From Candidatus Mediterraneibacter excrementigallinarum (GTDB lineage Bacteria > Bacillota > Clostridia > Lachnospirales > Lachnospiraceae): a DNA stretch of 38,976 nt. Below are positions 23,930-33,697 of this stretch, one piece after another. The position numbers and the translations under genes were made by a program. The notes below the pieces were generated by a model. That model was not told the DNA's origin and searched no databases. It saw only the letters and a list, made by a program, of their open reading frames with translations. The first letter of the stretch is position 1; each line of letters opens with the position of its first letter. The stretch spans positions 1-38,976 of the forward strand of contig DWVT01000228.1 in assembly GCA_019120075.1 (NCBI GenBank), in the 5' to 3' direction.

Positions 23930-25680
23930 AAAAGGAGAAGAAAAAGATCCGCTATACGCCTTCGGGTGTGATGAAGAAATTTGTTCTGGTCTTTGTGGCG
24001 CTGTATATGGGAATCATGGGGGCGGCAACGTATCTTGTGCAGGAGAAATTTGTGCAGGATCACCAGGAGGCGCTTCAGAGCTTAAGCGACGATATAAGGT
24101 GGATCCAGGCTCAGCTGGCGCAGGAGGCGGCGGACGAAGGTGTGAGCATTGGCCGGGAGTGGGTCGGAAATACGATGGACTATATCCTTGCCGTGAATGC
24201 GGGGGCAGGGGAACTGCCGTATATGCTCTGGTCCGGCGCTGTGTGGGATGAGGACGGAGACAAGATCGCGGAGAGCGGACCGGTATATACAATGATGCCG
24301 GGAGATGAGAACGAAAACGGGCCTCTGGTTTGGAGGCTGGATGAATGGCTTACAGAGGAAGAAATGGACCAACTGGCAGAATATGACGCGAAGACAGGAA
24401 GAAGCATGAGCGTCTATGAGCAGGAGGAGTGGACGGAGTATCAGGAGAACGCGAGCATGGACCGAAACGGAGAACCGGCGGAGATCACTGTCCTGCGTGA
24501 AAGCTGGAGAAAGGCGACTCAGGAAGAGGCAGAAAACTGGATTGGCAAGATGATGACTATAGACAATGAACAGAGCTATATCTGCGAGAACTCCGAAGAA
24601 GTATGGTCGTGGGAGAATCCTGATGCAGCAAAAGGCAGAAAAGAACTTGGAGTTGGAAATCTGAGTTTCCCGGCGCAGTCTCAGGGGAAAAGCTGCTGGG
24701 AGGAATGGAAGAAGGACGAGTATCTGACCGGATTTCCGGATCAGATCCAGGGCGGTTATAACACTGAAGGGACCGAGTATACCGAGTACGCTGCGGACAA
24801 AGTTGATTCTGAGGTGACGATCCCGCTCCTGTTCGGGGATGCGGACAGCGGATCTGGTGTCCAGACGTGTACGATGAAGTTCCGGATGACATCCCATTCA
24901 TGGCTGGCAGCTCTGGACTATATGAAATATGTATATGTGAGCGGGGCGCTCCTTCTGCTCGTATGTATCCTGATCGTGTGGCGGACGCTTGAGAAGAGCT
25001 ATCGAAACAGCGCGCAGGCCGAGGCATACCGCCGGGACTTTACGAACGCTATGGCACATGAGATGAAGACTCCGCTGAGTGTGATAAGAGGATTTTCAGA
25101 AAACCTGAAAGAGAACCCGGATACGGGGAAGAGAGAATACTATCTGGACCAGATCATCGGGCAGACGGAGGAAATGGACAACACGGTGAAAGAGATGATC
25201 CAGGTCTCAAAGCTGGACAGTGATGAACTGAATATACAGAAAGAAAAGATTTCTCTTCGCGATCTCCTTGAACAGGAGACGGAGCGGATCGCGCTGAGGA
25301 CAGAAGAACGGCGGATCCGGGTAGAGATCCGGTGTGATGAAAATGCAGAGGTGGAAGGAGACAGGAAAATGCTGGAGAAAGCCTTCCGATGCCTGCTGGA
25401 CAATGCGGTCAGCTACAACCGGGATGAAGGGCGGATCCGGATCAATGCGGACCGGGAGAAATGCGTGATCGCCAATACCGGGGAACAAATCCCGGAGGAG
25501 GAACTTCCCCATGTCTGTGAAATGCTGCGCAGAGGCGGCAGGGAGAGCAGGGAACGAGCGTCCGGGGAGAAACATCTCGGAATGGGCCTGTATCTGGCGG
25601 ACCGGATCTTCCGTCTGCATGGGATGGAACTGAAGGTTGAGAATACGGCGGAGGGCGTGCAGGTGAGCGTGAAGTGGTGA
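23926..25680 (+). CDS. Sensor histidine kinase
   Basis: This 584-residue kinase has a membrane helix near residues 12-36, a large extracytoplasmic domain (about 40-325, acidic, tryptophan-rich and unrecognised), a second membrane helix (GALLLLVCILIVW), then HisKA with the phospho-acceptor H378 in AMAHEMKTPLSVIRGFSENL, an N-box (CLLDNAVSYN) and a G-box (GMGLYLADRI). The unusually long sensor domain suggests an external signal such as an envelope stress or peptide. It is translationally coupled to the response regulator. Confidence 0.92.
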   Translation: MKKEKKKIRYTPSGVMKKFVLVFVALYMGIMGAATYLVQEKFVQDHQEALQSLSDDIRWIQAQLAQEAADEGVSIGREWVGNTMDYILAVNAGAGELPYMLWSGAVWDEDGDKIAESGPVYTMMPGDENENGPLVWRLDEWLTEEEMDQLAEYDAKTGRSMSVYEQEEWTEYQENASMDRNGEPAEITVLRESWRKATQEEAENWIGKMMTIDNEQSYICENSEEVWSWENPDAAKGRKELGVGNLSFPAQSQGKSCWEEWKKDEYLTGFPDQIQGGYNTEGTEYTEYAADKVDSEVTIPLLFGDADSGSGVQTCTMKFRMTSHSWLAALDYMKYVYVSGALLLLVCILIVWRTLEKSYRNSAQAEAYRRDFTNAMAHEMKTPLSVIRGFSENLKENPDTGKREYYLDQIIGQTEEMDNTVKEMIQVSKLDSDELNIQKEKISLRDLLEQETERIALRTEERRIRVEIRCDENAEVEGDRKMLEKAFRCLLDNAVSYNRDEGRIRINADREKCVIANTGEQIPEEELPHVCEMLRRGGRESRERASGEKHLGMGLYLADRIFRLHGMELKVENTAEGVQVSVKW

Positions 25681-25781
25681 GGGGGGATGGTGAAATGGCG
25701 AGAGAAAAGGGCGGTGAAGTCAGACGCTAATGTCTGAAAAAAGGGTGAGAAAAAGCTGAAAAAAGTAAAGACAAATGGTCG

Positions 25782-25810
25782 TTGGCGAAAGAGTGAGAGT
25801 CTGATAAAAT
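25782..25810 (+). promoter_or_regulatory. Sigma-A promoter of rhuM
   Basis: TTGGCG (25782-25787) and TAAAAT (25805-25810) are spaced by 17 bp, about 55 bp ahead of the rhuM start. Confidence 0.55.
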
Positions 25811-25865
25811 TGACAGTAGAATCATATTGAAGAGGGCTCATGAAGAGATAAAGGAGGAATCCTGT

Positions 25866-26912
25866 TTGAATAGAAAAAAAGGCGAAGTAAGTATCCGTTC
25901 CAGCGCAGCGGAATATCTGACCTATGTTGCATCCATCGGTGATCAGCAGGACAGTATTGAAATGCGGTATGAAGATGAAAATATCTGGCTGACACAGAAG
26001 ATGATGGCGACACTATATGATGTAAGTGTTGCTGCTATTAATCAACATATAAAAAGGGTTTATGACGATTCGGAATTAGAACCGGAATCAACTATTAAGA
26101 AATACTTAATAGTTCAAAGCGAAGGGCTCCGTCAGGTAAGGCGTGAAGTCGCACACTATAATCTGCAAATGATCATTGCGGTTGGATTTAAGATAAACAA
26201 CGAGAGAGCCGTTCAATTTCGGAAATGGGCTAATCGTATTGTGAAGGAATATACGATCAAAGGCTGGGTCATGGATGACGAACGCCTGAAAAATGGCGGT
26301 TCTGTGCTCACTACAGAGTATTTTGACCGACTGCTTGAACAGATACGTGAAATTCGTTTGTCGGAGCGCAGGTTTTATCAGAAAATCACGGATATTTATG
26401 CAACATCTCTCGATTACGACCGGACAGCTCAGACGACAAAGCAGTTTTTTGCCAAGGTGCAGAATAAAATGCATTATGCGGTTCATGGGCATACGGCAGC
26501 AGAACTGATCTATGAACGGGCTGATGCGGAGAAACCGCATATGGGGCTTACTACCTGGGCGGCGGCACCGGAAGGAAAAATTGTGAAAAGTGATGTCAGT
26601 ATTGCCAAGAATTATCTCACAGAAAAGGAAATGCGTTCGCTGGAGCGGATTGTATCCGCATACCTTGATCTGGCTGAGGACCGAGCTGAACGTCATATTC
26701 CTATGACGATGGAGGACTGGTCAAAGAGATTAGACTTATTTTTGATGGCAGATGACAGGGAAATATTGCAGGATGCGGGAAAGATTACGGCAGAGATTGC
26801 AAAAGCGAAAGCAGAGACAGAGTTTGAAAAGTATCGTGTGATCCAGGACAGATTATATATGTCAGATTTTGACAAGTTTCTGTTGGAACTGGAAGAGAAT
26901 GCAAAGAAATAA
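25866..26912 (+). CDS. rhuM: RhuM-family protein
   Basis: A 348-residue protein of the RhuM family. The N-terminal part has the typical ENIWLTQKMMATLYDVSVAA winged-helix-like segment, followed by NLQMIIAVGFKINNERAVQF and RKWANRIVKEYTIKGWVMDD, and a C-terminal half with DVSIAKNYLTEKEMRSLERI. RhuM proteins are common in accessory regions and linked to toxin-antitoxin or virulence loci; their activity is not established here. The start is TTG 25866, 7 nt after AAGGAGGA. It marks the start of the accessory region. Confidence 0.85.
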   Translation: MNRKKGEVSIRSSAAEYLTYVASIGDQQDSIEMRYEDENIWLTQKMMATLYDVSVAAINQHIKRVYDDSELEPESTIKKYLIVQSEGLRQVRREVAHYNLQMIIAVGFKINNERAVQFRKWANRIVKEYTIKGWVMDDERLKNGGSVLTTEYFDRLLEQIREIRLSERRFYQKITDIYATSLDYDRTAQTTKQFFAKVQNKMHYAVHGHTAAELIYERADAEKPHMGLTTWAAAPEGKIVKSDVSIAKNYLTEKEMRSLERIVSAYLDLAEDRAERHIPMTMEDWSKRLDLFLMADDREILQDAGKITAEIAKAKAETEFEKYRVIQDRLYMSDFDKFLLELEENAKK

Positions 26913-27012
26913 ATCAAGGGTATGATATTGAACAGGAAAGAGCAGTTATGCCATCGTATTTGTTAAAATTTAAAATACAAATATCAGGAAATATAAACGA
27001 CGAGGATGAAAG

Positions 27013-27354
27013 ATGACAAAGGAAACGATTGAACAGGTATTAAAATTCAGAGACGAGCGGAACTGGAAACAATTTCACAACCCGAAGGATCTTGCGATTT
27101 CCATCAGCCTGGAGGCGGCGGAACTGCTGGAGATCTTTCAGTGGAGCGCGGAGGACGTCTGGTGTGAGGAGAAAAAAGACAAAATCCGGGAAGAACTTGC
27201 AGATGTATTGAATTACTGCATTTTGATGGCGGACACCTGCGGACTGGATCTGGATGAGATCATTCAGGAAAAAGTCAGAAAGAACGCGGAAAAGTATCCG
27301 GTGGAAAAAGCGTACGGACATAAAGAAAAGTATACTGAACTGGGAGAAATTTAA
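27013..27354 (+). CDS. MazG-like nucleotide pyrophosphohydrolase, copy 1
   Basis: A 113-residue all-alpha NTP pyrophosphohydrolase. The metal-binding pairs are in EAAELLEIFQW (ExxE) and EELADVLNYC (ExxD), separated by the usual distance; KYPVEKAYGHKEKYTEL is the typical tail. Such enzymes hydrolyse non-canonical or excess NTPs to NMP. A second copy at 37005 is about five-sixths identical. The start follows GAGGATG. A decayed HNH endonuclease follows directly. Confidence 0.85.
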   Translation: MTKETIEQVLKFRDERNWKQFHNPKDLAISISLEAAELLEIFQWSAEDVWCEEKKDKIREELADVLNYCILMADTCGLDLDEIIQEKVRKNAEKYPVEKAYGHKEKYTELGEI

Positions 27355-27777
27355 TCTGATCCAATATCTGCAGAGGCGGAATCCCAGTGTCCCGGGAATT
27401 GTGGACAAGCTCTATCCGCCGAAAGAGCGGAAACTGGAAAAAGTAAAAAACTATTGGAAGAATTGTGGAACCTGACGCCGACGACCCGGAGCATTAACAG
27501 CAGGAAAAGCAACAGCCTTCCGGATTGGAACACCTATTTCCCGATGCTGTGTAAAAGCGAATATTTGTCCTATGAAATGATGTGGTAATATCCCAAAATA
27601 CATGATGAGTTTGAAAAATGCGCTAAAGAGCATCTGAACAACCAGGAGATCAGACATAAACTTTATCAGTAGGGATTGGCGGAGACAGAGTTCTCGGGGC
27701 GTCTGGAAGAGGTTATCCTTCCAGTCTATCAGTCGGCTAAAAGTATGGGATTTTCGAATTGGAGCTTGAGGGTGTGA
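27346..27777 (+). pseudogene. Decayed HNH endonuclease gene
   Basis: Right after the MazG-like gene, one frame reads LIQYLQRRNPSVPGIVDKLY, a piece of an HNH-endonuclease-type protein. From 27460 a second frame reads LWNLTPTTRSINSRKSNSLP, then DWNTYFPMLCKSEYLSYEMM, continuing to VILPVYQSAKSMGFSNWSLR, interrupted by TAA at 27586 and TAG at 27670. These match the C-terminal region of HNH nucleases ('FWNLTPT...NSSKS..LP'). The segment holding the HNH catalytic core between them is deleted. It is non-functional and indicates an earlier restriction or homing-type module. Confidence 0.7.
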
Positions 27778-27781
27778 GATA

Positions 27782-28357
27782 ATGTGTGAGTATTATGAAA
27801 TCAATGTGAAACAATATGCGGCAGCAACATTTTCCGCTGATATGTCAGAACAGTACCGGAGGTTTCTTCCCTTATTAAAGGAAGGGGCAAGGATTCTGGA
27901 TGTGGGGAGCGGCAGCGGGCGGGATGCATGCTGTTTTCAAAAGCTGGGATATCAGGTAACCGCGCTGGAACCCTCAAAGAATCTCTGCCGGGAAATCCGA
28001 AAGGTTTTCTCAGGAGAAATTGTATGTTCTGATATTCAGAGTTATTGGCCGAGAGAGCGGTATGACGGGATCTGGGCGTGCGCATCGTTTCTTCATCTGC
28101 AGGAAGAAGAAGTACTTCGCTTTTTTGAAAAGCTTGATCTGTATTTAAAAGATAGTGGGATTGTGTATCTTTCCGGGAAAAATGGGATCCCTACGGGGAA
28201 AGTTGGGGATGGACGCTATTTTCTGGAGTTTACCGAGGAACTGGTGGGGAAGATACTGGCGGTAAATGAGCGGGTGAGGCTGGAAGAGGTGTGGTATACG
28301 GAGGATGTGAGCGGGAGGGATGGGTTTCGGTGGATGAATGTGATATTTAGGAATTAG
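27782..28357 (+). CDS. SAM-dependent methyltransferase (class I)
   Basis: A 191-residue enzyme with motif I ILDVGSGSGRD (residues about 38-48), an acidic end of strand two in VTALEPS, and DGIWACASFLHL as the motif IV region. These are features of the Methyltransf_11/25 type acting on small molecules or other substrates; the target cannot be read. ATG 27782 is preceded by GGGTGTGAGA. It is the last gene before the first 147-bp repeat. Confidence 0.8.
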   Translation: MCEYYEINVKQYAAATFSADMSEQYRRFLPLLKEGARILDVGSGSGRDACCFQKLGYQVTALEPSKNLCREIRKVFSGEIVCSDIQSYWPRERYDGIWACASFLHLQEEEVLRFFEKLDLYLKDSGIVYLSGKNGIPTGKVGDGRYFLEFTEELVGKILAVNERVRLEEVWYTEDVSGRDGFRWMNVIFRN

Positions 28358-28363
28358 TACTCA

Positions 28364-28510
28364 CCTCTTGGCTCGTTTGGGGTGGTTTTGTCCTGTGGTG
28401 TCAGAGCCCGTAAAGCCTTATTTTACAAGGTTTTTGCGGGTTCTTACTTTTTGTCTGGAAGCGTCAAAAATCGTCATTTTGAAAGAAAATGGTGTAGTAA
28501 ATGGTGTAGT
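28364..28510. repeat. 147-bp direct repeat, copy 1
   Basis: Begins CCTCTTGGCTCGTTTGGGG and ends in a tandem ATGGTGTAGTAA/ATGGTGTAGT. In the middle, CCCGTAAAGCCTT pairs with AAGGTTTTTGCGGG to form a terminator-like hairpin followed by a T-rich stretch. Two further copies of exactly the same length lie at 33288 and 37373, in the same orientation. It starts six bases after the methyltransferase stop. Confidence 0.95.
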
Positions 28511-28681
28511 AAACGAGCTGCGATGATGTAGAAATAGAATTCAGAAATTGAGAGCAATTATGGACAGTTTTGATATACAATGAGAAAAAGATAATCGACA
28601 AGTTAATTTGATGTGTCAGAATATGTACTTCATAGGAAATGTATTAGAAAGATATTATTTTAACAATGTGCAAAATTAAAT

Positions 28682-28964
28682 ATGATGAGTGCATTGACGC
28701 GGGAAGAACTAGAACAAAAAAATAATGAATGGCTAAAAATGAAATGTGTATGCCAAAGGCAATCAACTTTAAGTTGCAGATGATCACGTTTGTTCATTTG
28801 CAAACTTTATGATTGTATATAGATTAGAAATAATTGGATATGATGAAATTAAAAATGCAAAAGAAAATTGGAGAGGGAATAAGAGATGGAAAAAAGTATG
28901 GGAATTTGATAAAATTAAGATAAATTTGATTTACGTATTTGACAGTATGGGTAGTGGAATCTAA
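28682..28964 (+). pseudogene. Decayed small gene at the start of cassette A
   Basis: From ATG 28682 a frame reads MMSALTREELEQKNNEWLKM to a stop near 28780. An overlapping frame reads VADDHVCSFANFMIVYRLEI and on to INLIYVFDSMGSGI, stopping at 28964. A single frameshift near 28772 would join them into about 95 residues. Family not recognised. The rest of 28511-29080 holds only AT-rich DNA and the ribosome site of the next gene. Confidence 0.35.
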
Positions 28965-29080
28965 TGGATTTTAATGCATATTGGAGTGGACAATATTAAT
29001 CAAGTATAATCATTATTTAATTTACAAACCTGAAGGGATAGTAGGAAGAGAAAACTAAGGCTAGTATAGGAGGAAACAGG

Positions 29081-32000
29081 ATGTCGAAAGATGAAATTAT
29101 ATTACCATATAAGTTGGAACAACATTTAGTCGAAATATGTAACAGCAATGCTACATATGCAAATTTACTATCTGTTTGGAATATCAATAAAAAAATGTGT
29201 CAAGAGGTTTTGAGTACAGTGGTTATGAACTATCCACATTATACAAAACATGATATCTCACATTGCGAAGCAATTATTACTAATATTGAAATGTTGTTGG
29301 GAGAAGATGCAATTAAAGCATTGTCACCGACAGATACATGGCTTTTATTACATGCGGCGTATCTTCACGATATTGGTATGGTAATAGAGTGTAATAAGAT
29401 TGAAAAAAATTGGGAATCGAAAGAATTTCAGGATTATTTACAAGAATTGGAAAATTCTAATGACGATGTATTGGCACAAAATGCTCAGTTTATTAATTCC
29501 CTCGGAGATAAATTGAGTAAAGAAGATGATGTAATGTCATGGCCTGTTCGGGCAAGATACGCAGTGACACTTTTAATTGCTGATTATTATAGAAGGGAGC
29601 ATGCGGAGGATTCTAAGTCATACATTAAAGATATGGAAAGTGTATTTCATATTGATTTGGGATTCAATGGCTTAATTCAACAAAGATTAATTTTACTTTT
29701 AGCTGATATAGTATGTCTGCATACAAAATCTAACGAAATGTTGTTAGATTTGGATTATAGATCAAATGGTTTTAATGCAGACTATATACACCCGAGATTT
29801 CTGGCGCAAATGCTACGTATGGGTGATTTGTTGGATGCGGATAATAATCGATTTAATGCAACAAATGAGACAGTGTTTGGTGAAATACCGGAATCTTCAA
29901 AGAATCATTGGGAAAAACATATGTCGGCCAGACATATATTAATTACTCCAGATGTAATTGAATATAGGGCTGATTGCAGTAAACCTGAAGTATATCGAGA
30001 AACACGTCTTTTTCTATCATGGCTCAAGGAGGAAATAGAATTCTGGACGTTCAATTGGAAAAATATTATGCCAGAAAATATAAAAGGAAGTGCTCCGAGA
30101 TTAGGATCGTGCGAGTTACTTTTAAATGGAGTTCCGGATATTCAAGGCCTTTCCGATTTAAGATTCACCATATCGTCAGAAAAAGCATTTGAAGTGATAG
30201 AAGGTGCTAATATTTATGATGACAAGTTCATATTTTTAAGAGAAGTCATTCAAAATGCACTTGATGCGTGTAAGATTCAGCTATGGAGAGATATTTTAGA
30301 AAATCGATACAAAGCTTGGATTGCCCAAGATAATGCCAGTGAAATACAGCCATTTGATATTAATCATAAAGTATATGAAAATTATGATGTTCAAGTAATA
30401 CTATGTAATTATAATGATACTCATTTTAAAATAGTTATTAAAGATAATGGAATTGGATTATCGGCAGAACAGTTTAAGAAAATTTGCAATGTAGGGACAA
30501 GCTATTTGGGCGATAAAAATAGAAAAAATGAAGTGGATGGTATGCCACTGTGGCTTCGACCAACTGCTGGCTTTGGTATAGGTTTGCAATCTATATTTTT
30601 GGTCGCGGATGAGTTTGAGATATATTCAAAGTCTTCTGGTAATGAGGGAATATATGCTAGAATATCATCTGGACGTAAAAATGGATATGTACAAATCTCA
30701 ACATCTGATAAGCAAAAATACCAAGGAACTGAAATTCACATCGTTCTTCCACGTGATTTGGCATTCAAATATAGTTTGATTGGAAATACGTACAACTATA
30801 TTGAAAGAAATTATGATCCCTTTTCGGAAGAAAAAACTTTACTATATTATAAAATTTGGGATGTATTTCGCGAAACTATGTGGAATACATATTTCCCGAT
30901 TCAATTATACTTTGAGGATGAATTAGTTGAGACGATTGAACCTCAATATTTTCAGGAATTAGAAAAGTGTGATAAGAAAAAACGGTATCGTTATACTATT
31001 AATCCCGATTATAGTATGGAATTGTGGGATAATGATACCTATACAAAAATGAAAATTTATCTTCAGGAGACATATCAGAATTATAATAATCGCCATTATT
31101 TTAAAGGTATGGAAACAGATAATAGAATACATTTGGAAATCAAGGGTATATGGTATGAGGTAGATTTTTATGGATTAGACACAAGAAAAACTTTATCGCT
31201 TGACAGAAAAAGGATTAAGAAAGAGGCTTTAGAACAAATTCAAAAAATATTAGATTCTGCAATAAAGTTCTATCTAGAAGAAATAGAAGAAACATTATTT
31301 GCTAGTAAAGAAGAAAGGACGGAAAAAGAATATAATCAAATTTATACTTACTGGTGTATTTGTTCGCTTAAAATGAAAAAAGAGCTTTTAGAAAAGCATA
31401 GAGAAATATTTGAGAACATTACATTTGATGTGGATGTATTACAGAAAAATGGATCAGTATATGAAAACCCAAAGATTGATTTTAAGAAAGTAATATCAGA
31501 TTTGAATAATATGGTAACAATTAAGAATCTTTCGAATTTCATGGAAAATAAGGCACTTAAGGAAAGGGTAAATATAGAGTTGATAAAAAACGCACTTGAT
31601 ACACGGGGAGTTACATTTCCAATAGTGGTTGTTGATAAGAATTTCACTGAAGTGTTAAAGGTTCCCTATTCTGAGAAAATAGAAGTTGTTTCAACAGGGG
31701 ATGACTATATGTATTTAACTGTTCATTCTATTCAAGAAGACAGACTTCCCGATACATTTGATGATAATTCTAGAAAATTTTTATTGAGTTCAATGCTTAA
31801 AAAAGGCAAGTCAACGCGTCGATACGGGTTTGTCTCTCCTTCTATGAGACGATACATTATTGGAATTGCTGAATATGAAACAATATGTACGTCGATGGTC
31901 CCGTTTGGAGTAGATGGAGAAGGGTATCCAAGTATTGGATATTTAATTGCTCCTTTTACAATCGAACAATGGAAAAATAATAAACATTTGTCTATTGATG

Positions 32001-32176
32001 AATTTGAAAAAACAGTATGCGAAAGCAAAGAATTTCAAAATTTGATAAATCATACTTTTGAGCATCAGGTGAAGAGCGGTAATAATTCCAAGGAAGAAAT
32101 CAGGAAAAGATATATTGATTTGGTTAGAGAATTGTATAGTATTGCAGAATCTCTGGATAGTGCCGATAAACTATAG
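29081..32176 (+). CDS. HD-domain plus Hsp90-type (GHKL) ATPase protein
   Basis: This 1031-residue protein starts with an HD hydrolase-like domain: YTKHDISHCEAI, then LLLHAAYLHDIGMV (H96, D97), and later LRMGDLLDAD for the last Asp. From about residue 355 it has a Bergerat-fold ATPase: E388-VIQ-N392-ALDA (N-box), D455-NGIG (DxGxG), AGFGIGLQSIF (G-loop) and GTEIHIVLP. The ~500-residue C-terminal part is not recognised. HD plus Hsp90-like combinations occur in bacterial conflict systems (HD-CE type); an Hsp90-like motor may control the HD nuclease or phosphohydrolase. AGGAGG precedes the ATG. Composition is clearly AT-richer than the flanks, suggesting transfer. Confidence 0.75.
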   Translation: MSKDEIILPYKLEQHLVEICNSNATYANLLSVWNINKKMCQEVLSTVVMNYPHYTKHDISHCEAIITNIEMLLGEDAIKALSPTDTWLLLHAAYLHDIGMVIECNKIEKNWESKEFQDYLQELENSNDDVLAQNAQFINSLGDKLSKEDDVMSWPVRARYAVTLLIADYYRREHAEDSKSYIKDMESVFHIDLGFNGLIQQRLILLLADIVCLHTKSNEMLLDLDYRSNGFNADYIHPRFLAQMLRMGDLLDADNNRFNATNETVFGEIPESSKNHWEKHMSARHILITPDVIEYRADCSKPEVYRETRLFLSWLKEEIEFWTFNWKNIMPENIKGSAPRLGSCELLLNGVPDIQGLSDLRFTISSEKAFEVIEGANIYDDKFIFLREVIQNALDACKIQLWRDILENRYKAWIAQDNASEIQPFDINHKVYENYDVQVILCNYNDTHFKIVIKDNGIGLSAEQFKKICNVGTSYLGDKNRKNEVDGMPLWLRPTAGFGIGLQSIFLVADEFEIYSKSSGNEGIYARISSGRKNGYVQISTSDKQKYQGTEIHIVLPRDLAFKYSLIGNTYNYIERNYDPFSEEKTLLYYKIWDVFRETMWNTYFPIQLYFEDELVETIEPQYFQELEKCDKKKRYRYTINPDYSMELWDNDTYTKMKIYLQETYQNYNNRHYFKGMETDNRIHLEIKGIWYEVDFYGLDTRKTLSLDRKRIKKEALEQIQKILDSAIKFYLEEIEETLFASKEERTEKEYNQIYTYWCICSLKMKKELLEKHREIFENITFDVDVLQKNGSVYENPKIDFKKVISDLNNMVTIKNLSNFMENKALKERVNIELIKNALDTRGVTFPIVVVDKNFTEVLKVPYSEKIEVVSTGDDYMYLTVHSIQEDRLPDTFDDNSRKFLLSSMLKKGKSTRRYGFVSPSMRRYIIGIAEYETICTSMVPFGVDGEGYPSIGYLIAPFTIEQWKNNKHLSIDEFEKTVCESKEFQNLINHTFEHQVKSGNNSKEEIRKRYIDLVRELYSIAESLDSADKL

Positions 32177-32267
32177 ATTAGAACTTTTATACCAATCATT
32201 GCGATATGGAGATCAATATCCTTAGAGATTGGAAAGGCGAGTTTGAACCACAAATTATGAATAATAT

Positions 32268-32768
32268 CAAAATACAGTCACTCAGGGTATGGGAGAAAAG
32301 ATTATGTGTCGTTTATATGAGTAGTTTATATTGGAATATTATCGAAAGGAACATCCTGAAAATACGGAAAATGCCTCGTAGATATCCTGGCAGTTGGATA
32401 ACAATATAAGCGATATGCTGCCAATTATGCAGACGGATATTATGTTAAGCCAAGGCGATAGTATTCTGATAATTGATGCGAAGTACTATTCGCATATAAT
32501 GCAGATGCAGTTTGATTCATATAGCATTCATTCAGGGAATTTGTATCAGATATTTACTTATGTGAAAAACAAAGAAGTAGAACTTGCTGATACACAGCAT
32601 GTTGTTTCTGGCATGTTACTATATGCAAAAACAGACGAGACACTACTTCCAAATCATACCTATCAGATGAGTGGAAATAAGATTAGTGTGAAAACGTTGG
32701 ATCTTGACGGTGATTTTGAAAAGATTGCGGAACAATTGGATGGAATAGTGGATGAATATTTTGGGTAG
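32268..32768 (+). pseudogene. mcrC: Decayed McrC (McrBC restriction subunit), C-terminal part
   Basis: One frame reads GMGEKIMCRLYE, TAG (32322), FILEYYRKEHPENTENAS, TAG (32379), ISWQLDNNISDMLPIMQTDI, then MLSQGDSILIIDAKYYSHIM and on to VDEYFG. This is the McrC nuclease domain: the PD-(D/E)xK core is TDI...IIDAKYY. Two nonsense codons and the missing N-terminal half make it inactive. McrB is absent. The fragment was probably part of the module carried with the next gene. Confidence 0.8.
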
Positions 32769-32803
32769 AGAATATCTGTCAGCATTCGTTTTGGAGAAAA
32801 AAT

Positions 32804-33265
32804 ATGATAGATACAAGTAAATCAAAATCTGATGAACAACAAAAAGCCGAAATTATCATAGGCGATCGTGTTGAAGAATATCTTGCCTGTCCTTTGAAAA
32901 GAAATGAGAGAGTAGTTTTGTCTGAGGGAGTACATATTGTACCGGATTTATATTCAGAAAAGGATAGAATCGTGGGTGAGATCTTTGCGCATATCGGTTT
33001 TCTTAAGGTAGGACAGAAACACAAGATATCGCAGGATATTTTGAAAATGTTATTACTCGAACAAACAAAAGGCGTTAAGTATAGAAAGCTGCTTGTTATT
33101 GTTGACGACAAAATAGAAGAATATCTAAAAGGGAAATCGTTTATTGCTGAGAGTATCAGACAATTTGATATAGAAATAAAGAGAATTGATATTTCAGACG
33201 AAAATTATGAAAAGATAATGAATGCACAGAGACGGCAAGTGATGGTTAATGAAACTGATTGTTGA
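32804..33265 (+). CDS. Hypothetical protein downstream of McrC remnant
   Basis: A 153-residue soluble protein with no assigned family. GVHIVPDLYSEKDRIVGEIF followed by a lysine-rich helix has the look of a small PD-(D/E)xK-type core (D, then E), then a helix-strand pattern (KYRKLLVIVDDKIEEYLKGK). This is a suggestion only. TTTGGAGAAA lies before ATG 32804. It ends 22 bp ahead of repeat copy 2 and belongs to the same AT-rich cassette as the HD-Hsp90-like gene and the McrC remnant. Confidence 0.5.
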   Translation: MIDTSKSKSDEQQKAEIIIGDRVEEYLACPLKRNERVVLSEGVHIVPDLYSEKDRIVGEIFAHIGFLKVGQKHKISQDILKMLLLEQTKGVKYRKLLVIVDDKIEEYLKGKSFIAESIRQFDIEIKRIDISDENYEKIMNAQRRQVMVNETDC

Positions 33266-33287
33266 AAATAGACGGGAAAAGTACTAT

Positions 33288-33434
33288 CCTCTTGGCTCGT
33301 TTGGGGTGGTTTTGTCCTGTGGCGTCAGAGCCCGTAAAGCCTTATTTTACAAGGTTTTCGCGGGTTCTTACTTTTTGTCTGGGAGCGTCAAAAATCGTCA
33401 TTTTTTGAAAAGATGGTGTAGTAAATGGTGTAGT
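33288..33434. repeat. 147-bp direct repeat, copy 2
   Basis: Same length and orientation as copy 1, with a few substitutions (for example TTTTCGCGGG in the hairpin). It separates cassette A (28511-33287) from cassette B (33435-37372). Confidence 0.95.
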
Positions 33435-33476
33435 GAGATGGGCAGTAATAAGCATGGAAACCTAGTACAAACTTAA

Positions 33477-33697
33477 ATGGATCAGATATTGATAAAAGTA
33501 AAAGGAAAGGAGTTCGGTATACAGGATATAAGAGACGACTTCATCCCTGCTTTTGAAAGGAGTGAAAAGCTCTCGTATCCGCTTTGGAAGGGATCACGAA
33601 CTATGCGATCTATGAACTGGTATCTGATTCATGGTTTATCGTATACGAGATGAGGAGAAGTAAAGTTAGCCTTGACTTAAAGCCATATAGAGAATAA
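33477..33697 (+). pseudogene. Decayed small gene at the start of cassette B
   Basis: ATG 33477 opens MDQILIKVKGKEFGIQDIRD and continues to FERSEKLSYPLW. The other frame then reads ALEGITNYAIYELVSDSWFI, VYEMRRSKVSLDLKPYRE to TAA at 33695. A frameshift near 33585 would give about 73 residues. I do not recognise the family. The rest of 33435-33803 holds nothing else that I can support. Confidence 0.35.

Noticed and set aside
33249-33476. ORF of 75 codons over repeat copy 2
   Set aside because: It is a translation of the 147-bp repeat itself.
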